The notes under the pieces were generated by a model. That model had not been told where the DNA came from. It saw nothing but the letters and a program-made list of their open reading frames with translations, and made no database searches. A DNA stretch of 64,000 nt from Prorocentrum cordatum (Eukaryota; Sar; Dinophyceae; Prorocentrales; Prorocentraceae): NCBI GenBank assembly GCA_963575745.1, contig CAUYUJ010020764.1, positions 1-64,000 of the forward strand, given 5' to 3'. Positions 63,501-64,000 of this stretch are shown here, piece after piece (the first letter of the stretch is position 1; each line of letters starts with the position of its first letter). Both the position numbers and the translations under genes were made by a program.

Positions 63501-64000
63501 CAGCTGGGGCAAGGCAACTACACCATCACGGTGGTGGCCACCCGTCCCGACGGCTCCCGCGGCAGCGCGAGCGCCGACCTGGAGATCGTCGGCCGCGACA
63601 CGCCCAACGTCGCGATTGGTAGCGTTGCCGGCCAGGTGTCGCCGCAGGAGGATCTGCAGATCTCCTACACGGTGAGCGTCGGCAGCGGCTGCAGGAGCCC
63701 CCAGTGGAAGACTTGGTACCTCATCGACGAGGACGACCCGCTCGCGACCCCCACGAGCGTGTACCAGACCTCGCAGGCCGCGGCATGGATCAACGGCCTC
63801 TGGCTGCGGCCCGGGGACAACATGCCAGAGCCAGGGAACTACAGACTGCGGCTCGTCCTCTCCGAGACTGCCGACGCGGGCTTGGTGACCTCGGAGTCCA
63901 CCGGCGCCTGGGCCTTCGACTCGGATGCCTTTGTAGTCGACGAGCCGCCCGCCGATGGCTACGCCATGGCCTACCCAGAGTCAGGCACTGCCGCGTCGAC
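48573..64000 (+). CDS. Giant Ser/Thr-rich surface protein with PKD/REJ-like domains (3' partial)
   Basis: One frame is open from 48573 to the window edge: 5,142 codons with no stop and no visible intron. The ATG at 48573 lies in a 45-bp non-repeat patch and is probably not the real start. Order: TATLTSTTQ-type repeats to about 54715; nine degenerate units of about 155-200 residues (54729-59700) sharing GSFNTTLTETSTSTAS; a return to block-1 repeats (about 59700-61920); a Thr-rich linker; a non-repeat domain (about 62050-62440, GGSLSMSVPDPAAFVSD ... SVTVTGVEADV) of a type common in dinoflagellate surface proteins; a second Thr linker; then an extracellular-type region from about 62610. In it, SFDASGSTDPRGELLNFSWGC (63349-63411, split here by family pattern D-A-S-G-S-x-D-P ... 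F-x-W-x-C) followed by GNYTITVVATRPDGS is a PKD/REJ-like module. A cell-surface or secreted location is inferred. No transmembrane segment is seen before the edge. Confidence 0.75.
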   Translation, partial: MINRIVQDVVTERRETSSTTGTSTTGSTTTESSTTSGTTTTETSSTTGTSATDSSTTTLTSSTATLTSTTQTSSTTGTSATDSSTTTLTSITQTSSTTGTTTTDSSTATLTSTTQTSSSTGSTTTETSSATGSTTTDSSTATLTSTTQTSSTTGTSATDSSTTTLTSTTQTSTTTTTESSSTTGSTSTESSTTSGTTTTETSSTTKTSTTGSTTTESSTTSGTTTTETSSTTGTSATDSSTTTLTSSTATLTSTTQTSSTTGTTATDSSTATLTSSTATLTSTTQTSSTTGTTTTDSSTATLTSTTHTSSSTGTTITETSSATGSTTTDSSTATLTSTTQTSSTTGTSATDSSTTTLTSTTQTSTTTTTESSTTTGSTGTESSTTSGTTITETSSTTGTSTTGSTTTESSTTSGTTTTETSSTTGTSATDSSTTTLTSSTATLTSTTQTSSTTGTSATDSSTTTLTSTTQTSTTTTTESSTTTGSTGTESSTTSGTTITETSSTTGTSTTGSTTTESSTTSGTTTTETSSTTGTSATDSSTTTLTSSTATLTSTTQTSSTTGTTTTDSSTATLTSTTQTSSTTGTTTTGTSSATRSTTTDSSTATLTSTTQTSSTTGTSATDSSTTTLTSTTQTSSTTGTTTTASSTATLTSTTQTSSSTGTTTTETSSATGSTTTDSSTATLTSTTQTSSTTGTSATDSSTTTLTSTTQTSTTTTTESSSTTGSTRTESSTTSGTTTTETSSTTGTSTTGSTTTESSTTSGTTTTETSSTTGTSATDSSTTTLTSSTATLTSTTQTSSTTGTTATDSSTATLTSSTATLTSTTQTSSTTGTTTTDSSTATLTSTTHTSSSTGTTITETSSATGSTTTDSSTATLTSTTQTSSTTGTSATDSSTTTLTSTTQTSTTTTTESSTTTGSTGTESSTTSGTTITETSSTTGTSTTGSTTTESSTTSGTTTTETSSTTGTSATDSSTTTLTSSTATLTSTTQTSSTTGTSATDSSTTTLTSTTQTSTTTTTESSTTTGSTGTESSTTSGTTITETSSTTGTSTTGSTTTESSTTSGTTTTETSSTTGTSATDSSTTTLTSSTATLTSTTQTSSTTGTTTTDSSTATLTSTTQTSSSTGTTITETSSATGSTTTDSSTATLTSTTQTSSTTGTSATDSSTTTLTSTTQTSTTTTTESSSTTGSTRTESSTTSGTTTTETSSTTGTSTTGSTTTESSTTSGTTTTETSSTTGTSATDSSTTTLTSSTATLTSTTQTSSTTGTTTTDSSTATLTSTTQTSSTTGTTTTGTSSATGSTTTDSSTATLTSFTQTSSTSGTSATDSSTTTLTITTQTSTTTTTESSSSTGSTRTESSTTSGTTTTETSSTTGTSITGSTTTESSTTSGTTTTETSSTTGTITTYSSTMTLTSSTATLTSTTQTSSTTGTSGTDSSTATLTSTTQTSSTTTTTESSSTTGSTSTESSTTSGTTTTETSSTTGTNTTHLSTTTLTSITQTSSTTTTESSSSTATLTSTTQTSSATGTTTTVSTGSTATLTSITQTSLTTGTTTTDSSTTTLTSTTQTSSTTGTTTTETSSATGTTTTDSSTATLTSTTQTSSTTGTTTADSSTTTLTSSTATLTSITQTSSPTVTTTTDSSTVTLTSTTQTSTTTTTESRSTTGSTTTEASTTSGTTTTETSSTTGTSTTHSSTTTLTSTTQTSTTTTTESSSSTATLTSATQTSSTTETTTTVSSSSKSTLTSTTQTSSTTGTSATDSSTATLTSSTQTSSTTETSTTVSSSSTATLTSNLQTSTTTGTTITDSSTATLTSTTQTSSTTGTTTTDSSTATLASITQTSSTTGTSTTVSSSSMATLTSNMQTSTTTITESSSSTATLASTTQTSSATGNPVDSSNASFTITTQTSSTTGTTSKSSTTTLTSTTQTSTTTTTESSSTIGSTTTESSTGAGTSITDTSSSTGTSTPESSTATLTSNMQTSTTTTTVSSSSTATLTSTTQTSSTTEITTTDSVTATLTITTQTSSTTVTTTADSSMASLTSTTQTSSTSSTSQTSSSVTPSSAAVTSTGTSSTTVTTASASVTSGTTTLTSTSESSTTSVTTATVTTASSTRSSTTATSITATSASTLTTPTMSSTVTLTTASSATPAATSTVSFTITVSSSVSVIETSSATSSSIVSSATQSSSTSPASTTESSGTTLTATTGSFNTTLTKTSTSTASTTGTSSTTASSTTEPSSASVTSSTSLTKSRVTSSSTVTISTGTSSTTVTTASASVTSGTTTLTSTSESSTTSVTSATVTITSSTMSSTTMTSASTLTTPTMSTATISATASSATSTATSTVSSTIPVSSSVSVIETSSATSSSIVSSATQSSSTTLASTTESSGTTLTVTTGSFNTTLTKTSTSTASTTGTSSTTASSTTEPSSASVTSSTSLTKSSVTSSSTVTTSTGTSSTTVTTASVSVTSGTTTLTSTSESSTTSVTSATVTITSSTMSSTTTTSASTLTTPTMSTATISATASSATSTVTFTVSSTTTVSSSVGVVETSSATSSSIVSSATQSSSTTLVSTTESSSTTLTATTGSFNTTLTDTSTSTASTSGTSSTTASSSATSNTTASSATDTSSSSVTSSASQKSSSVTSSSTGTTSTSASSITVTSTATSTVSSTTTVSSVNVVGTSSATSGSTSSSSATFTVTSTGSSTTTVSSSVSVVETSSATSSSTASSATHSSSTTLASTTASSGTTLTVTTGSFNTTLTETSTSTASTSGTSSTTASSTTEPSSASVTSSTSQTKSSATSSTTATTSTGTSSITVTTASASVTSGITTLTSTSELSTTSVTTATEATASSTRSSTTATSTAATSTSTLTASTMSSTVTLTTASSLTPTATSTVSSTITVSSSVSAIESSSATSSSTVSSATQSSSTTLASTTESSGTTLTATTGSFNTTLTETSTSTASTSGTSSTTASSSVTSSTMAPSATGTSSASVTSSASQTSSSVSSSSTGTTSTSASSIADTSTATSTATSTTMSSVKVVGTSSTTSSNTISTSVTSTATSTVSSTMTVSSSVSVIETSSATSSSIVSSATQSSSTTPASTTESSGTTLTVTTGSFNTTLTETSVLTAITSGTSSTTASSTTEPSSASVTSSASQTSSSVTSSSTATTSAGTSSISVTTASASVTSGTTTLTSTSESSTTFVTTTTVATASSTMSSTMATSIAATSTSTLTASTMSSTVTLTTAISATPIATSTVSSTMTVSSSVSVIETSSGTSSSTVSSATQSSSTSPASTTESSGTTLTATTGSFNTTLTKTSTSTASTTDTSSTTASSTTEPSSASVTSSTSLTKSSVTSSSTVTTSTGTSSTTVTTASASVTSGTTTLTSTSESSTTSVTSATVTITSSTMSSTTTISASTLTTPTMSTATISATASSASPTATSTVSSTTTVSSSVGVVETSSATSSSTVSSATQSSSTTLPSTTESSGTTLTVTTGSFNTTLTETSTLTASTSGTSSTTASSTTETSSASVTSSASQTSSSATSGSTATTSTGTISISVTTASASVTSGTATLTSTSESSTTSVTITTVATASSTRSSTTVTSITATSTSTLAASTMSGTITLTTASSASPTATSTVSSTMTVSSSVSVIETSSATSSSTVSSATQSSSTTPASTTESSSTTLTFTTGSFNSTLTETSTPTASTSGTSSTTASSSVTSSTTASLTTDTSITTASSSSTDSTSTESSTASRSSTTSTSSTTGSTITKSSTTFRTSTTETSSTTRSTTTESSISSQASTTQTSSTPWTGTTASITTSRTSTSTTSSTTRSATTGSTTTSGTSTTETISTTGSTTTASSSATRTSTTGASSTTRSSTIESSTTSRSSTTETSSTMGTSTTGTSSTTGSTMTGSSTSSRTSTTEPSSTTVSTTTNSSTTSRTSTTETSSTTVSTISGTSTTSRTSTTETSSTTGSSTTGSSTTSRTSATETSATTASTTTESSTTSRTSTTGTSSSTGSTTTESSTTSRTSKTESSSTTVSTTTESSSTTGSTITESSTTSRTSISETSSTTGSTTTASSTTSRTSTTETSSTTVSTTTASSTTSRTSTSATSSTTRSTTTESNTTSQTSTTGTSSTTVSTATQSSTTSRSSTTRTSTTTRSTSSESSSTTGSSTTETSTTSQSSTTETSSTTESTTTESSTTSRTSSTETSSTTASTTTQSSTTSRTSTTETSSTTRSSTTESSTTSRSSTTETSSSTRSSTTESSTTSGTSTTETTSTTGSTTTESSSTTVSSTSDSSTSSQTSTTETSSTTGSTTTASSTTSRTSTTESSTTTVSTTSESSSTSWTSTTETSSTTVSTTTESSSTSRTSTTETSSTTVSTTSESSTTSRTSTTESSSTTGSTTTETSSTTGSTMTDSSTTSRTSTTETSSTTVSTSTDSSTTSRSSTTETSSTTRSSTTESSSISQSSTTDTTTETGTATSSPTTTTATASSTTSLTSSSSVSTTTASSTTVGEQTLGGSLSMSVPDPAAFVSDPAAQTAVTSALASVLGLTQKQADNNLAVSLSMARRLGRLGQPRRLSQQSVAANFVLTLEAGSQSSNAGSLVAGLRDAVGSGSFTDTLTSALSAAGADSSVTVTGVEADVFTSTTTVSTESETTTKITNTTTSTRTVDHRTTTETGTATVTATSVTTTSITTTTQATMSLSASPEQLSACVPLLIRATPPDSAEALEWSCEASVAPAPLCDAILAAVEEQAQRSATTGALVAEVALSQEAVATAGSSTLAQHPDVDSISVTIRVRAYRAAGGSRPLVEAEQSIAFSPEGAPHLTSWQSVGYVGGPVSFSLADDYVVLSVSFEACGSSPSIAGDVSWSWRASGGSWTHVQTELWSRFLMTPAQFGGPGDYEVQCELMDGSLESSLQFQVTIEDVGPPEVELVAPLVASAACGVSFDASGSTDPRGELLNFSWGCSAGGGVSAEELATCQELVQATGSSLALAGGQLGQGNYTITVVATRPDGSRGSASADLEIVGRDTPNVAIGSVAGQVSPQEDLQISYTVSVGSGCRSPQWKTWYLIDEDDPLATPTSVYQTSQAAAWINGLWLRPGDNMPEPGNYRLRLVLSETADAGLVTSESTGAWAFDSDAFVVDEPPADGYAMAYPESGTAAS
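49200..51930 (+). repeat. Recent in-frame 1,620-bp duplication inside block 2
   Basis: About 1.1 kb (49200-50310) recurs at 50820-51930, offset 1,620 bp (540 codons), with only scattered single-base differences such as position 49992 against 51612. This is much closer than neighbouring units and marks a late expansion step. Confidence 0.7.
54729..59700 (+). repeat. Ser/Thr block 3: nine degenerate units of 468-606 bp
   Basis: Units start at 54729, 55305, 55866, 56457, 56928, 57534, 58002, 58578 and 59139 (each at a GTG-ACC-type serine/threonine word). Lengths are 576, 561, 591, 471, 606, 468, 576 and 561 bp, all multiples of three. Shared blocks are STGTSSTTVTTASASVTSG, VSSSVSVIETSSATSSS and TLTVTTGSFNTTLTET. 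Valine and alanine are commoner than in blocks 1 and 2. Pairs of units are near-identical over hundreds of bases. Confidence 0.8.
59700..61920 (+). repeat. Return of block-1 type Ser/Thr higher-order repeat
   Basis: The first 400 bp are diverged; from about 60115 to 61920 the sequence matches block 1 (7.2-18.3 kb) closely, including the GSTMTDSS ... SSSISQSS anchor at 61695-61910. The repeat ends at TDTTTETGTATSS, where unique coding sequence begins. Finding the same repeat family at both ends supports one gene. Confidence 0.8.

Noticed and set aside
1-64000. tRNA, rRNA or snRNA genes
   Set aside because: I looked for conserved stems and boxes by eye and found none I could support; a covariance-model search would be needed to exclude them.

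Overview
This window looks like nuclear DNA of a dinoflagellate. The most direct evidence is four genomic copies of the 22-nt dinoflagellate spliced leader: one exact (20937-20958) and three with a single mismatch (2016-2037, 4108-4129, 6202-6223). Very long GC-rich repeats, LINE-type retrotransposons with GC-rich ORFs, few unique genes and no bacterial operon structure agree with this. The species cannot be fixed from the sequence.

Layout. (1) 1-1554: a cysteine-rich secreted protein gene (310-1038) between CT-rich and unique flanks. (2) 1551-7083: a GGCCC-type minisatellite, then a tandem array of about 2.09-kb units. Each unit carries a gene for a secreted protein with a GDPHL (von Willebrand D-like) domain. 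The first two copies are framed by a relic spliced leader, an A-tract and identical ~20-bp direct repeats, the signature of a retroposed trans-spliced mRNA that was later duplicated in tandem. No copy has an intact frame. (3) 7193-18258: an enormous Ser/Thr-rich coding repeat built from 66-bp (22-residue) units in 2.2-2.3-kb higher-order repeats. (4) 18259-41690: about 23.5 kb of non-coding and mobile DNA. It holds minisatellites, microsatellites, a decayed LINE headed by an exact spliced leader (20937 to about 28456), and a younger LINE (about 29531-37258) with zinc-finger ORF1, endonuclease, reverse transcriptase and RNase H. (5) 41691-64000: the Ser/Thr coding repeat resumes at the register where it stopped at 18254. 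It passes through a TATLTSTTQ-type block and nine ~190-residue degenerate units, returns to the first repeat type, and ends in non-repetitive extracellular-type domains, including a PKD/REJ-like module. The frame is open from 48573 to the window edge (5,142 codons).

Reading as a whole. The Ser/Thr blocks at 7.2-18.3 kb and 41.7-64 kb are best explained as one giant cell-surface or secreted mucin-like protein gene, split by a 23.5-kb intron or insertion that accumulated LINEs. The LINEs supply the kind of machinery that could have retroposed the spliced-leader mRNA seen at 2.0 kb. Several islands (about 4450-4830, 6548-6640, 7520-8030, 9390-9960, 44515-44600, 45130-46030, 47280-47610, 48130-48620) show dense one-base indels against near-identical neighbouring copies. 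These look like unpolished long-read consensus, so frame breaks there should not be read as biology without checking.
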